Source: Salinispora tropica CNB-440 (GTDB taxonomy: Bacteria > Actinomycetota > Actinomycetes > Mycobacteriales > Micromonosporaceae). From it: a stretch of DNA of 64,000 nt. Each line of letters opens with the position of its first letter. Within the stretch, counting starts at the first letter, position 1. Below are positions 1 through 7,807 of this stretch, piece by piece. The notes under the pieces are model-generated. The model was not told the origin of the DNA and made no database searches. It saw only the letters and a program-made list of their open reading frames with translations. Where the stretch lies: assembly GCF_000016425.1 (NCBI RefSeq), contig NC_009380.1:620001-684000 (forward strand), read 5' to 3'. Position numbers and translations under genes: made by a program.

Positions 1-524
1 AGCAGCGTCATGGTGTTCTTCGTTTGCTCGCGGCTAACGGCGGCAATCTGGACCCATGCGGCAGGCATCTGCCGCCCGATTGCGTCCCGCCCCGGGCGCA
101 ACCGGGGGTTGCGCTTGGCGTCCTCCCCGGTGGCCCACCGCGCGAATCGTGCCGGCCCCACGAACTCGACTAGGCACAGAATCGCGCCAACGGGGTCTTT
201 GCCCCACCCTTTTAGGCGTTGGAGAACGCCCGTCCGATGGGCGAAGCGTCCAGCGTCATCTATCGCGAACCACCAGAGCAGGAAGCGGCGCTGCTCTGCC
301 GTCAGCCTGAAGCGCTGCCCCTCCTCGTCCAGGAGGTATTCCCCAACCCACCGAATCACGTCCCAACCCAACGTGCGCTCAGGGAGTAGCCAGTCGTCAC
401 AACCGAATCCGCACTTGGTGAGGCCAGCGGCGTGACAGAGCGGGCCATTGTGGCGCCACGTCATGCCGTGATATGTGGGTTGGAGTGCGTCGATCTCCTC
501 ACGCGTCATCGCGGATCTGACCAT
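1..524 (-). CDS. Phage terminase large subunit, N-terminal part (runs off left edge)
   Basis: The minus strand is open from ATG at 524 to the window edge (about 174 codons). It is preceded by GGAGGA, a good ribosome binding site; a second in-frame ATG lies at 509. The stretch LQRLKGWGKDPVGA matches the Walker A-like signature of actinophage terminase large subunits, the ATPase/nuclease that packages DNA into the capsid. The gene follows the terminase small subunit at 586-1017 in the same direction, the usual packaging order. The family and order are seen directly; the C-terminal nuclease domain lies outside the window, so integrity cannot be judged. Confidence 0.85.
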   Translation of the reverse strand, partial: MVRSAMTREEIDALQPTYHGMTWRHNGPLCHAAGLTKCGFGCDDWLLPERTLGWDVIRWVGEYLLDEEGQRFRLTAEQRRFLLWWFAIDDAGRFAHRTGVLQRLKGWGKDPVGAILCLVEFVGPARFARWATGEDAKRNPRLRPGRDAIGRQMPAAWVQIAAVSREQTKNTMTL

Positions 525-585
525 GGCTGTCCTCCGGCCCGCGCCGACAGACGGGACAGCGCACCCAGGGCGCAGTGCCTGTCTG

Positions 586-1017
586 TCAGCTCACGAGCCG
601 AAGACCCGGCCCGTCGTCCTCCATGTAGTGCGCAATGCCGTCGTCCTCGGCGCTCTCGACCTCCAGCTCCACGCGCACGCGGCGCCTATCGCCCTCGGCT
701 ACCAGCAGTCGCTCAAAGCTGCTCATGATGGTTTGCAGCATCTGGCCAGACCTTTTGCGGCCGTCCTTGTAATGAGAGAGGTCATCGCAGAGTGAGTACA
801 GGAGCGCTATGTCGCTCTGCTGGTAAAAGTCCGCCTGGCCCGAAAGCTGGCAGGCGTCCCAGAGCATGCGGGCGATGTCATGCCAGCCCTCGTCCGGCTG
901 AGGCCAGACCACCGGGCGAGCCTTGCCCTTGGTGATATCCGGACGACCACCGCGATTAGCGTCACGGTCACGAGATAGATCCTCGCTCCGATTCGGTACG
1001 GGACCGCGGCTTCCCAT
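586..1017 (-). CDS. Phage terminase small subunit
   Basis: This 143-residue protein begins MGSRGPVPNRSED, the basic N-terminus typical of P27-like terminase small subunits in actinophages, followed by a helical body. These proteins recognise phage DNA and hand it to the large subunit, whose start is 61 bases downstream. The ATG is preceded by a GGAGG-type site (1019-1027). The product name rests on the N-terminal motif and on position between an HNH gene and the large subunit, the standard head-packaging arrangement. Confidence 0.75.
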   Translation of the reverse strand: MGSRGPVPNRSEDLSRDRDANRGGRPDITKGKARPVVWPQPDEGWHDIARMLWDACQLSGQADFYQQSDIALLYSLCDDLSHYKDGRKRSGQMLQTIMSSFERLLVAEGDRRRVRVELEVESAEDDGIAHYMEDDGPGLRLVS

Positions 1018-1047
1018 GGACCCACCTCCTCGCGGAGTCGGGCGCCG

Positions 1048-1323
1048 TCACCAGATCTCCAGTGTGATATGCGGCAGAAACCAAATCAGGAAGGCGCCCA
1101 GCGCGGCGATGAGTCCCCACTCACCGCGACTAAGACCCCGACCCTTCTTGGCCTTGATCCAGTGCCGCGTAGCCTCGCTGAGCGTGTCCCCCGGGCGGCG
1201 CCGGACTAGGGCCAGCCCTTCCATGACCGCGAAACTCGCGGCCACAACCGCTAGCCAGATGGCCCAAGCCCACCGCCAGCGGCTCTTGTACTCAGCCAAG
1301 CCGGCGACCGGTCGCAGCGGCAT
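1048..1323 (-). CDS. Small membrane protein of phage packaging module
   Basis: A 91-residue protein from ATG 1323 with AAGGA upstream; the longer start at 1401 has no ribosome binding site and would cover the Lsr2-like gene. It has two hydrophobic segments, around residues 19-38 (WAIWLAVVAASFAVMEGLAL) and near the C-terminus (IAALGAFLIWFLPHI), with a basic loop between. It could be a holin-like or superinfection protein, but no family was recognised. It overlaps the 3' end of the preceding Lsr2-like gene by 32 bases and lies between it and the terminase genes. Confidence 0.55.
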   Translation of the reverse strand: MPLRPVAGLAEYKSRWRWAWAIWLAVVAASFAVMEGLALVRRRPGDTLSEATRHWIKAKKGRGLSRGEWGLIAALGAFLIWFLPHITLEIW

Positions 1324-1435
1324 AGGCGTCCTTGATCTCAGCGGACAATCGCCCCCGCGTGCCCACGGGCCACCCGCTTGAGCGCGCCCACTCGCGGACA
1401 TCGGCCGGGGTGGCGGTCTGGGTCTCAGTGCTCAT
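1292..1435 (-). CDS. 47-residue Lsr2-like DNA-binding protein
   Basis: A short gene from ATG 1435 with GGAG upstream. Its centre, VREWARSSGWPVGTRGRL followed by SAEIKDAYAAA, matches the C-terminal DNA-binding domain of Lsr2 (consensus IRxWARxxGxxVSxRGRI...AY). Full Lsr2 is about 110 residues with an N-terminal dimerisation domain, which is absent. Lsr2 is an actinobacterial nucleoid protein that silences AT-rich foreign DNA; a lone DNA-binding domain could compete with host Lsr2 or regulate the phage. That role is inference. It overlaps the next gene by 32 bases, so the two are probably co-translated. Confidence 0.7.
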   Translation of the reverse strand: MSTETQTATPADVREWARSSGWPVGTRGRLSAEIKDAYAAATGRRLG

Positions 1436-1556
1436 CTGGAGCTCCTTGCGGCTGGTAAGCGGCCCTGGACCAAGTGGGCCAGGCAGGTGGTTGCCCCCGC
1501 AGTCGACCCGGAGAGGGGCGGGGACTGCGGGGGCGGGGCAACGGAGAGCAGGACGC

Positions 1557-1925
1557 TCAATCCATCGCCGAGCGGGCGCCCCTGGGGGCGCTCTCGCCCT
1601 GCTGCAAGCGCCACAGCTCGGCCGGGTGCGGCTCGGGCGGAAGTGTTGCGCGAGCCCTATGCCTATACCGTGCTGCTGCGCCCTCTTGACCGCTCTTCCG
1701 GTTATGGCATTCTGTGCAAGCCGGTCTTAGGTTCTTAAGAGTGTGGTCATCTCCCCGCCGGATATGGTCTACATCTGTCGCGGGCTTACCACATCTACGA
1801 AAGGATCCGTCGAGTCGCTTGACAATCACCAGACAACGCCTACCCTTTAAGCGATAGACTTCTGCCTTGATGGCTCTCCAGTTAACCGGTAAACGGCTAC
1901 GCCTGTCGGACCCGTTCCATGCCAA
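1557..1925 (-). CDS. HNH endonuclease of phage packaging module
   Basis: A 122-residue protein, probable TTG start at 1925 with AGGTGA upstream. It carries a compact HNH fold: CGKPATDVDHIRRGDDH (Cys, then DVDHI with the catalytic His), then NLRPACTECHNRKS, giving the CxxC zinc pair. HNH nucleases next to terminases take part in cos/pac cleavage and terminase activity in many long-tailed phages. It is the first gene of the leftward module. Confidence 0.8.
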   Translation of the reverse strand: MAWNGSDRRSRLPVNWRAIKAEVYRLKGRRCLVIVKRLDGSFRRCGKPATDVDHIRRGDDHTLKNLRPACTECHNRKSGQEGAAARYRHRARATLPPEPHPAELWRLQQGESAPRGARSAMD

Positions 1926-3292
1926 CAGGTCACCTCAATTTGCTAATGCCCGGTCATGTTAACGAATATCTACATGATAGTCATGAACCCGGGCTAGTAT
2001 TTTGAACCAACCATCCCACCCCCATGGGGAGATAGCCGCTAACAGTAACGTCGATGTCGGGTTCGAGCTGGAACCTCTACATCTTCAACTCTCTAGCTTC
2101 CCACCCTTTCCGGGGTTAGCAAGATAGCTGCAACCAGCATTACTGTTTACTAAGATCTTTACCCTTCTACTTATAGATCGGGGACCGGAGGCCGTTTCTT
2201 GCGTCTAGAGATCAACTAGGGTAGCGAAATGTCGCCCGCAGCACCCAGGGGGCGCGGGGGTGGGCTGGGACTACTGTGTTCGACCAGCGGCACAGTAATG
2301 TCCGATAATACCGGATTCACCCGGACTTAATCGAGCTTATAACCTGCGCAAGATCTCGGCTCCTATACCTGCCGGTGACCCCTGACGACCCGGCAGCGGG
2401 TCATACCCCCACCCTGAACAGGCATAACGCCGTGAGAGCCACGGAGAGCGCGTCAGATCGACGGTTGACTACCCGAGATGCCGCTTACGCCTAAAGTCCG
2501 GCCAGAGGGCATCTCAGACCCGCTAGTGGCCTAACCGTGAGTGTGAGCCGTGCCCGTTGTCGTGCGGCCTCGCGTGCGCGTGCGTGTGGTGGGTAGGCAT
2601 CAGCCAAACGGGTACCGCTAGTGTGAGCGAATGGGGGAACCGCTAGACCGGGCCACCCCCGTAATGTCGTTCCCGTTCCGCCGGATAGCGACAACGGCCG
2701 GCGGGATGGCCGGATCAGAAAGAGCCGGCCTAGCTGACAAAACAAGAGCGGTTGGCTGCAAGTTAAGCCGGGGTGCCTATGGGAAAAGATGGCACGAAGC
2801 GGGGGTCACATCCTTACCGTCCGAACGGGTTGACGAAAAGCGAGCCAAACCGTTAGTGTGAGTCGGCAACACAGAAGGGACGCGCTCCGGCGCTAGCCCT
2901 TCCCCCGCACGGGGGGACCTGCACAGCAGGAGTACCGGAGATCAGATAGACCCGTGAGCAAGCGCGCGGGGAAAGCGGGACCGCTGGAATGCCGGCGGAT
3001 CAGCGCTCCCTGCCTAGGCAGTCGGACGGGTAAACGGCGCACCCGCTAGGTCGGGCACAATCCAGCGCCACACGCTATAGCGGCATTCCGCTAGTGTGAG
3101 CAACGGGGCGGTAAGTCCTCTCGGATCAGGTGCGACGCCTAGGCGGCTTGTGGTCTCGGAAGCCCTTGTCTAACCGCCGGGTTCAGCCTCCCGGGTACGA
3201 CCGGGACCGGGAGGCAGTGAGCGCGAGGCCCGGTCGCATCTACAAACGGAGTCGCGCACTGCCTAGCTTGTGTTGGGCAGTGCGCGGCTCGG
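1926..3292. other. Divergent intergenic region rich in hairpins, no convincing gene
   Basis: About 1.37 kb separates the leftward packaging genes from the rightward small-gene run. I see no ORF with coding character. It contains three copies of the CCGCTAGTGTGAG motif (2614, 2848, 3087) and several strong inverted repeats: CCCCC/GGGGG near 2911, CTGCCTAGGCAG near 3012, and a 10-bp stem GCGCACTGCC/GGCAGTGCGC at about 3254-3285. Several loops contain CTAG. The 1.93-2.5 kb part is less GC-rich than its surroundings. It probably holds divergent promoters, operators and structured RNA; which parts are transcribed cannot be read from sequence. Confidence 0.6.
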
Positions 3293-3396
3293 GGTCACGA
3301 CGCCCCCGCCGCTAGGCGGGGTGTGGGGTGGGTGAGGCGGCACTAGCCGACATCGGGGTGCCGCCGATCCCCACGGGTTCGATTCCCGGCGTGACC
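3293..3396 (+). ncRNA. Large tRNA-like RNA element (U1)
   Basis: A 7-bp acceptor-like helix joins GGTCACG (3293-3299) and CGTGACC (3390-3396). Inside are a hairpin CCCCGCC-gcta-GGCGGGG, a long arm closed by GTGGGG/CCCCAC and GGCGGCAC/GTGCCGCC, and a T-arm with the canonical loop TTCGATT. There is no normal D-arm or anticodon arm, so it is not an ordinary tRNA. It ends 31 bases before the first rightward gene. It appears to be the largest member of a family of six tRNA-like elements. Confidence 0.6.
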
Positions 3397-3427
3397 ACTC
3401 GGCAGATTGAAAGCCGGGAGGAGTGAT

Positions 3428-3832
3428 ATGGAGATCACCACCAACCACACACTTGCCGCCGCAATACAAGGTGGCCCGGACATCCTGGCCGCATTGACCT
3501 TTACGGGATCATGGGCTGCCGGTCAGGCTCTGGCCTGGCCCGGAAGTCCTGTGCGGTACACGGTTACGGATGGCGCGCACGTGGTCCGAGGCGCGGACAT
3601 CTTCGCGCCGATGGGCTGGCGAGCGAGCGCTAACGACATTCTGCGGAGCGTGTGCTCCTTTCTGGCGCATGAGGTCGAACACGCGGGTGCGCATGACCGG
3701 GGGCTATGGGGTGCGCCTTGTCCGGAGTACGGCGTGCACTGCCCGGCCTTGGACGAGGACAGGATCTCGATCCTGGCGCAAATGGTTGACACCCTTGACA
3801 TGTTTGCGTGTTCCTCGGATGAGTTTGACTGA
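3428..3832 (+). CDS. Hypothetical phage protein
   Basis: A 134-residue acidic protein starting at ATG 3428 behind GGGAGGAG. It has no recognised domain. The sequence is rich in Trp, Ala and Asp and carries a LAHEVEHAGAH segment; HExxH-like spacing is not met, so metalloprotease activity is not claimed. It is the first gene of the rightward run, directly downstream of tRNA-like element U1, and its stop is followed immediately by a CCGCTAGTGAG motif copy. Confidence 0.6.
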   Translation: MEITTNHTLAAAIQGGPDILAALTFTGSWAAGQALAWPGSPVRYTVTDGAHVVRGADIFAPMGWRASANDILRSVCSFLAHEVEHAGAHDRGLWGAPCPEYGVHCPALDEDRISILAQMVDTLDMFACSSDEFD

Positions 3833-3899
3833 AACCGCTAGTGAGAGTGTCAAAGTTTGGCGCCATCCGCATTCTGCTGACAGGTGTAGGTGGTTGCCG

Positions 3900-3948
3900 G
3901 GGTGAGCGGTAGCCACGCCGCGCACCGGAGTGCAAGCCTCCGGCACCC
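3900..3948 (+). ncRNA. Miniature tRNA-like element (U2)
   Basis: GGGTG (3900-3904) pairs with CACCC (3944-3948) as an acceptor-like stem. Inside lies a D-loop-like AGCGGTAGCC and a T-arm-like hairpin CCGGAG-TGCAAGC-CTCCGG (3925-3943). The loop fits the T-loop rule U-N-C-R-A-N-N. The element ends 28 bases before the GTG of the next gene. Its acceptor helix differs from the other copies at both strands, which supports the fold. Confidence 0.65.
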
Positions 3949-3976
3949 ACGTAGGCGCACATGAGAGGGGATCGTA

Positions 3977-4342
3977 GTGACGCGTCTAGGTGCACGACGA
4001 GTGTTCGGGATGTGGTGGGGCGGGCCTGGCTACAGCCATGGTGACTTCCCCGACAGCCTGGAGTCATGGCCAACCATAACTGCCGCCGGCTATTCCCTGA
4101 GGGAACGCTTTGAAATGGGCAGGGATTGGCGGTATACGCCGCAGAAGGTCGCGCTCGGCGACGACGGGATCGCTATCCCCACCGTAACGGAGTCCTTCGA
4201 CATGCCTTGCGTGACGTTCGAATGCTATCTCGACGTCTATCCGGCCGAGCGGGTTGGCCGCATTGGCTGGCGCGTGGGAAACGAGCCCGCTATTCGACTT
4301 CGGCTCGGCCCGAGGCTCGGAATCCGCCGGGAGAACTTCTGA
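3977..4342 (+). CDS. Hypothetical phage protein
   Basis: A 121-residue protein from GTG 3977 with AGGGGA upstream. It has an aromatic N-terminal half (FGMWWGGPGY) and a basic C-terminus. No domain recognised. It follows tRNA-like element U2 and is transcribed with its neighbours. Confidence 0.5.
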   Translation: MTRLGARRVFGMWWGGPGYSHGDFPDSLESWPTITAAGYSLRERFEMGRDWRYTPQKVALGDDGIAIPTVTESFDMPCVTFECYLDVYPAERVGRIGWRVGNEPAIRLRLGPRLGIRRENF

Positions 4343-4368
4343 CGCACCCGAAAGGAAACGAGGGGACT

Positions 4369-4721
4369 GGCATGCCCCTCCTGATGACGGCTGCCATCGC
4401 GAGGAGAGAGTGATGCCAAGAGAGGTCAAGCACCCGAAGTTCGGCTACACCAGCACCGTCTACACGCTGGACGATCTGATTGAGCGGCTGAAGGGGCTTC
4501 GCGGTGAGCACGGTGGCAGCCTGGCCGTGGCCTGTGAGAAGGACTCGTCCGACTCGGTGCACCTGCTCGACAGCCTCGGCAGGTACTACGACGCCGAACA
4601 GGCTTGGGATGACGACGCGCACCTAGGGGCCGCGATCGTGCTTTCGATCAACGACTAACCACGCCGAAACCCTCGCGAGGGGGTCGGGCGGGCTGGCATT
4701 CCGCTCCTGATGATGGCTGCC
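4369..4721 (+). repeat. Repeated 27-bp leader motif ahead of two genes
   Basis: Two near-identical leaders, at 4369-4395 and 4695-4721, share the core CTCCTGATGAyGGCTGCC preceded by GGCATkCC. Each lies 16-17 bases upstream of a start codon (4413 and 4738). The first can form GAGGGG/CCCCTC; the second is preceded by the palindrome CCCTCGCGAGGG. They replace the tRNA-like elements seen before other genes in this run and may be a second type of intergenic regulatory or processing element. Confidence 0.5.
4413..4658 (+). CDS. Small hypothetical phage protein
   Basis: An 81-residue acidic protein from ATG 4413, behind GAGGAGAG. The middle (TLDDLIERLKGLRGEHGG) looks helical. No family recognised. 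It is preceded by the first copy of the 27-bp leader motif and followed by a leader of the same type for the next gene. Confidence 0.55.
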   Translation: MPREVKHPKFGYTSTVYTLDDLIERLKGLRGEHGGSLAVACEKDSSDSVHLLDSLGRYYDAEQAWDDDAHLGAAIVLSIND

Positions 4722-4737
4722 GATAGGGAGGTCGAAA

Positions 4738-5118
4738 GTGATTGAAATCGAACAGGCGCGTGAACTGCTGGCCAAGGCAGTAGAAACGCAGGGCTGGGAT
4801 TTCGTGTACAACCCGGGCGGAAATGGCCCCTGCAAGTACGAACCGATTTCTGTACACGAGGCTGGAGGCAACCCAGACGACCCCCGCACAAAGACCGGGT
4901 GCCTGATCGGGGTGGTGCTGGGAATGGTTGATGAGAATCGTCACCGAGGACTCTCGAACACCATTGACGCCCTCGGGGAAGGCGCACTGCGCGGGCTGAT
5001 GTCCCACGAAACAACTCGGTATTTCCGCGTTGCTCAGCACGCGCAAGATGCCGGACGCACCTGGGGCGCGGCGTACGACGCGGCCGAGGCTCACTACCGA
5101 GCCCACTACGCCCGCTGA
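4738..5118 (+). CDS. Hypothetical phage protein
   Basis: A 126-residue protein from GTG 4738 with GGGAGG upstream. Its sequence has an N-terminal helix (IEIEQARELLAKAVETQG), a Gly/Pro-rich middle with three Cys, and an Ala/His/Tyr-rich end. It resembles no family I know. Downstream, CACCC-CTAA-GGGTG (about 5129-5142) forms a short hairpin that may be a terminator or processing site. Confidence 0.55.
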   Translation: MIEIEQARELLAKAVETQGWDFVYNPGGNGPCKYEPISVHEAGGNPDDPRTKTGCLIGVVLGMVDENRHRGLSNTIDALGEGALRGLMSHETTRYFRVAQHAQDAGRTWGAAYDAAEAHYRAHYAR

Positions 5119-5196
5119 AGCCGAAACACCCCTAAGGGTGCCTGAGCAAATCGACGCGGCCAAGACCTTGACTGAATCAGCATGAGAAAGGGCAGC

Positions 5197-5757
5197 ATGG
5201 AAGCCAAGACTGACTACACGTCCGCCTACGAGGTGCGGGAAGGAAGGGTGCACGTTACGATCCGGGCCGCCGAGGAGCGAACTCACTCCCTGGGGCTCTG
5301 GGGAGATCGGGTTACTGAACTCTGGCCACGGGTCGAGCTGCACACGGACCATGAGCCCAGCGCACGAGAACCGTACGGATTCGTCAAAATCCGCGGCCGT
5401 GACTATCGCCTCCACACCCTGGTTCAGCAGGTGCCAGAAGGGCAGCGTTGGAACGACCGCCTGGGGAGCGAGGTTGTCTGGCGGCACGAAAGCCACCCGT
5501 ACAGGGGTGGCTATGTCAATGGAAACCTTCTGCCGGTCGGCTTTGACAGTAAGGCGCGGGAGCGGCTGTGTGAGATCGAAATCGAGGTGTTAACCCTATT
5601 CGAGGCATTCTGCCCTGACTGGCAGCGCATCAGCGCGCGCTTGGGGTTAGAGGCACAGCGGTCCTCGCAGGAACACAAGACCCGCCTTGCTCACAAGGAG
5701 ATGGCCCAGGCAGAAGAGAAGATCGCGGAGATCAACAAGCGTATCGCGGAGCTTTAG
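5197..5757 (+). CDS. Hypothetical phage protein with C-terminal coiled coil
   Basis: A 186-residue protein; ATG 5197 is preferred over 5182 because AGAAAGGG lies between them at proper spacing. The last 40 residues (THKEMAQ-like, then AEEKIAEINKRIAEL) have heptad character, suggesting oligomerisation. The N-terminal two-thirds is mixed alpha/beta with no recognised motif. The stop is followed by a CCGCTAGTGAGC motif and tRNA-like element U3. Confidence 0.55.
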   Translation: MEAKTDYTSAYEVREGRVHVTIRAAEERTHSLGLWGDRVTELWPRVELHTDHEPSAREPYGFVKIRGRDYRLHTLVQQVPEGQRWNDRLGSEVVWRHESHPYRGGYVNGNLLPVGFDSKARERLCEIEIEVLTLFEAFCPDWQRISARLGLEAQRSSQEHKTRLAHKEMAQAEEKIAEINKRIAEL

Positions 5758-5777
5758 GCGGGAAACCGCTAGTGAGC

Positions 5778-5829
5778 GGACGGGCGAGTGGTAACCAAGC
5801 CCGCACCGGAGTGCAAGCCTCCGGCGTCC
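5778..5829 (+). ncRNA. Miniature tRNA-like element (U3)
   Basis: GGACG (5778-5782) pairs with CGTCC (5825-5829). A D-arm-like GGGC...GCCC encloses GAGTGGTAACC, and a T-arm-like CCGGAG-TGCAAGC-CTCCGG follows directly. There is no anticodon arm. The CCGCTAGTGAGC motif (5763-5777) abuts its 5' end. The next start codon is 50 bases downstream. Confidence 0.7.
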
Positions 5830-5878
5830 ACGTAGGCAGACGAGAGAGCCGGGGCACTACTTGCCAAGGAGGATCCGG

Positions 5879-6532
5879 ATGGCGAACCCGATGCAGGCTC
5901 GCAGTCAGGGACAAACCCTGAACGAGTTGGTCAATAGCACCATGGCAGAGCTAGGAGGGGTATTCGAGTGCATGGGGTGGGCTGAGGACGAAATCGCGAG
6001 CGCGATTCGACGTCATCCTGGCCAACGCGATGCGCTATTCCACGCTTTCTCGCTCATCAAGCCTCGCGACGAACTCGGGATCGGTATGGGTACCGAATTT
6101 GTGGTCCGCTCCCATATGGCCGAGTTGCTGGAGCGCGTCGCCGTGGGCGGTGACACCCGGCCGGCTACGGCGGCCGAGATGTGCCTGATGGTTGGTGAGG
6201 TGTCTCAACGCGTGCCGTTGAACAGCGCTGCTGCTGGGCTGTACTTTCGCCTGTGGTTCAGCGCATTTCCGAGCCACCCGCTCGCGACAGAGCACTTGCC
6301 GGACCAAGTGCACTATGAACGACTGCACCAAACCCAGATCGACGATCTCGAAAGCGATCTAGCGGCTCGCGGTGGCGACCAGTATCGCCAGTTGAAGAGC
6401 GTCGATTGTCGTGGATGGCACCACGGTGAGCGCGTCAATTGCCGGTATGCGAGCCGCGCGCATGGAGGGCACGAAGCCCGGGGGTCGGGCCGCCCTGGCC
6501 GGAAGCGCATCGCTTCGATGCGAAACCGCTAG
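5879..6532 (+). CDS. Hypothetical phage protein
   Basis: A 217-residue protein from ATG 5879, behind a strong AAGGAGG. The first 120 residues look helical and globular; the C-terminal 50 residues are Arg/Gly-rich and basic (for example GRPGRKRIASMRNR), as in nucleic acid-binding tails. No domain recognised. The stop codon TAG is part of a CCGCTAGTGAGC motif copy, so the repeat and the end of the gene coincide. Confidence 0.55.
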   Translation: MANPMQARSQGQTLNELVNSTMAELGGVFECMGWAEDEIASAIRRHPGQRDALFHAFSLIKPRDELGIGMGTEFVVRSHMAELLERVAVGGDTRPATAAEMCLMVGEVSQRVPLNSAAAGLYFRLWFSAFPSHPLATEHLPDQVHYERLHQTQIDDLESDLAARGGDQYRQLKSVDCRGWHHGERVNCRYASRAHGGHEARGSGRPGRKRIASMRNR

Positions 6533-6537
6533 TGAGC

Positions 6538-6589
6538 GGACGGGCGAGCGGTATCCAAGCCCACACCGGAGTGCAAGCCTCCGGCGTCC
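6538..6589 (+). ncRNA. Miniature tRNA-like element (U4)
   Basis: Nearly identical to U3: GGACG (6538-6542) pairs with CGTCC (6585-6589), D-arm-like GGGC-GAGCGGTATCCAA-GCCC, and CCGGAG-TGCAAGC-CTCCGG. It follows a CCGCTAGTGAGC motif copy at 6523 and ends 27 bases before GTG 6617. Confidence 0.7.
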
Positions 6590-6616
6590 ACGTTGGCAAT
6601 GATTGGAGGAGGGTTT

Positions 6617-7006
6617 GTGGCTGAATATGTGATCGATGGACTTGCCACCTTTGTAGCGCGAGTGCGGGCCGACTCCCACGAGGATGCGGCGGAACTCGTT
6701 CGCAGTATGCAGGGGGTTGAGCCAGCTCTGGCGGTAGGGCAGTACGTCGAAATTTCCGAGCTGTCCTGGGGCGTCGCGTTGGGCGTGGAATTGATGTTCC
6801 CTTATGGAGGCGATCGAGACGATCCACCACCAGTAGCGACGGATCGGATAGTTCGCTACAGCGCCGAGGATGCAGCCATGTTGGCGGGCTTGGCTGAAAG
6901 CGCCGACAAGGCGGCAGAGGGGGATTCAAACGATAGGGAAATAGGGAGGCTTCGGGCGGCACTTAATGTGGCCCTGGGGATGCTCAGTATCCCGAGAGTG
7001 TCGTAG
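6617..7006 (+). CDS. Hypothetical phage protein
   Basis: A 129-residue acidic protein from GTG 6617 (GGAGGAGGG upstream; an ATG at 6599 lies inside this site). It starts MAEYVIDG, similar to the start of the gene at 7077. The C-terminal half (SAEDAAMLAGLAESADKAAE onward) is predicted helical. No function recognised. Confidence 0.55.
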   Translation: MAEYVIDGLATFVARVRADSHEDAAELVRSMQGVEPALAVGQYVEISELSWGVALGVELMFPYGGDRDDPPPVATDRIVRYSAEDAAMLAGLAESADKAAEGDSNDREIGRLRAALNVALGMLSIPRVS

Positions 7007-7009
7007 TGG

Positions 7010-7049
7010 GGGCGAAAGGCCCCCGCCGGAGTGCAAGCCTCCGTCGCCC
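7010..7049 (+). ncRNA. Miniature tRNA-like element, reduced (U5)
   Basis: GGGCGA (7010-7015) pairs with TCGCCC (7044-7049) around CGGAG-TGCAAGC-CTCCG. The D-arm region is shortened to AAGGCCCCC. The acceptor helix again differs on both strands from the other copies. An alternative hairpin GGGGGC-GAAAG-GCCCCC is possible. The next start codon (7077) lies 27 bases downstream. Confidence 0.6.
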
Positions 7050-7076
7050 ACGCAAGCAATGAGTAGAGGAGTAGCT

Positions 7077-7406
7077 ATGGCTGAGTATCTGACGCGAGCG
7101 GAGATCCGGAACTACCCGATCAGCACAGGGGTAGCCGTCGACCTGGAGCGACTGGTGAGCTCCAGCCCGCCCAACGTCGGGAAGTCCCCCGGCAGCGTAA
7201 AGGATGTAGCCGTGGGTCAGGTCGCCTACGTCCACAGCATGGGCGCGTATCGCAGGGGTGTCATCACTCGGGTTGGCAGAAAGCTCGTCACCGTCACCTT
7301 CACCACGCGGGGTGCGATGATCCGCGGTGGGGACATCCGCGTCACCAGCAAGGCGGCCCCCTTGGACGAAATTCGTATCGCACCCTCCCAAAGTGGGGTG
7401 GAGTGA
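7077..7406 (+). CDS. Small hypothetical phage protein
   Basis: A 109-residue basic protein from ATG 7077, AGAGGAG upstream. The C-terminal half (VGQVAYVHSMGAYRRGVITR then VTVTFTTRG) looks like a small beta-barrel of SH3/KOW type, which could bind nucleic acid; this is a guess from pattern alone. It overlaps the next gene at TGATG. Confidence 0.5.
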   Translation: MAEYLTRAEIRNYPISTGVAVDLERLVSSSPPNVGKSPGSVKDVAVGQVAYVHSMGAYRRGVITRVGRKLVTVTFTTRGAMIRGGDIRVTSKAAPLDEIRIAPSQSGVE

Positions 7407-7603
7407 TGGCGGGCCTGGAGCTGGAGCTGCAAACGGTCGGGGACGGCTATGTCTACCTAGCTCCGGCGGGGGCGGGCGTGTATGTACTGGGCGTCACTGC
7501 CGAAGGCTCAGGGGAGAGCGGGGGCGAGGTGCATCTCACGCCAGACGACCTGCTGACCCTCATCTGGCACATGTCACAGATACTCCTGGTGTCGCGTAGC
7601 TGA
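7406..7603 (+). CDS. Small hypothetical phage protein
   Basis: A 65-residue acidic protein whose ATG (7406) overlaps the stop of the preceding gene (TGATG), so translation is probably coupled. GTG 7403 is an alternative start. Beta-rich with a helical end (TPDDLLTLIWHMSQIL). No family recognised. Confidence 0.5.
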   Translation: MAGLELELQTVGDGYVYLAPAGAGVYVLGVTAEGSGESGGEVHLTPDDLLTLIWHMSQILLVSRS

Positions 7604-7662
7604 CCCCACTCTACGGACCGCTGCCGTACGCTGCCCGCCGGTGATACCGAGGGGGTGAAACA

Positions 7663-7797
7663 TTGGCAAAGGTGCAGCGGGTGGTATCGGTGCCGCCGAT
7701 CAACTGGCTCAAGGAGATTGTGTTGATCATCCTGACCGGCGGGCTGTGGAGCATTGTCACAATTAAGCGGATCATAAGCCGCGCGGCTACGCGCTAG
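7663..7797 (+). CDS. 44-residue membrane peptide
   Basis: A short gene with TTG start at 7663 behind GAGGGGGTG. It encodes one hydrophobic segment (EIVLIILTGGLWSIVTI) followed by a basic tail (KRIISRAATR). Single-span phage peptides of this kind can be holin-like or act in superinfection exclusion; neither can be chosen here. It ends just before tRNA-like element U6. Confidence 0.45.
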   Translation: MAKVQRVVSVPPINWLKEIVLIILTGGLWSIVTIKRIISRAATR

Positions 7798-7807
7798 CGG
7801 AACTATC

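Noticed and set aside
3293..3396. Functional tRNA gene
   Set aside because: Acceptor and T-arm are good, but there is no normal D-arm or seven-base anticodon loop and the body is too long.
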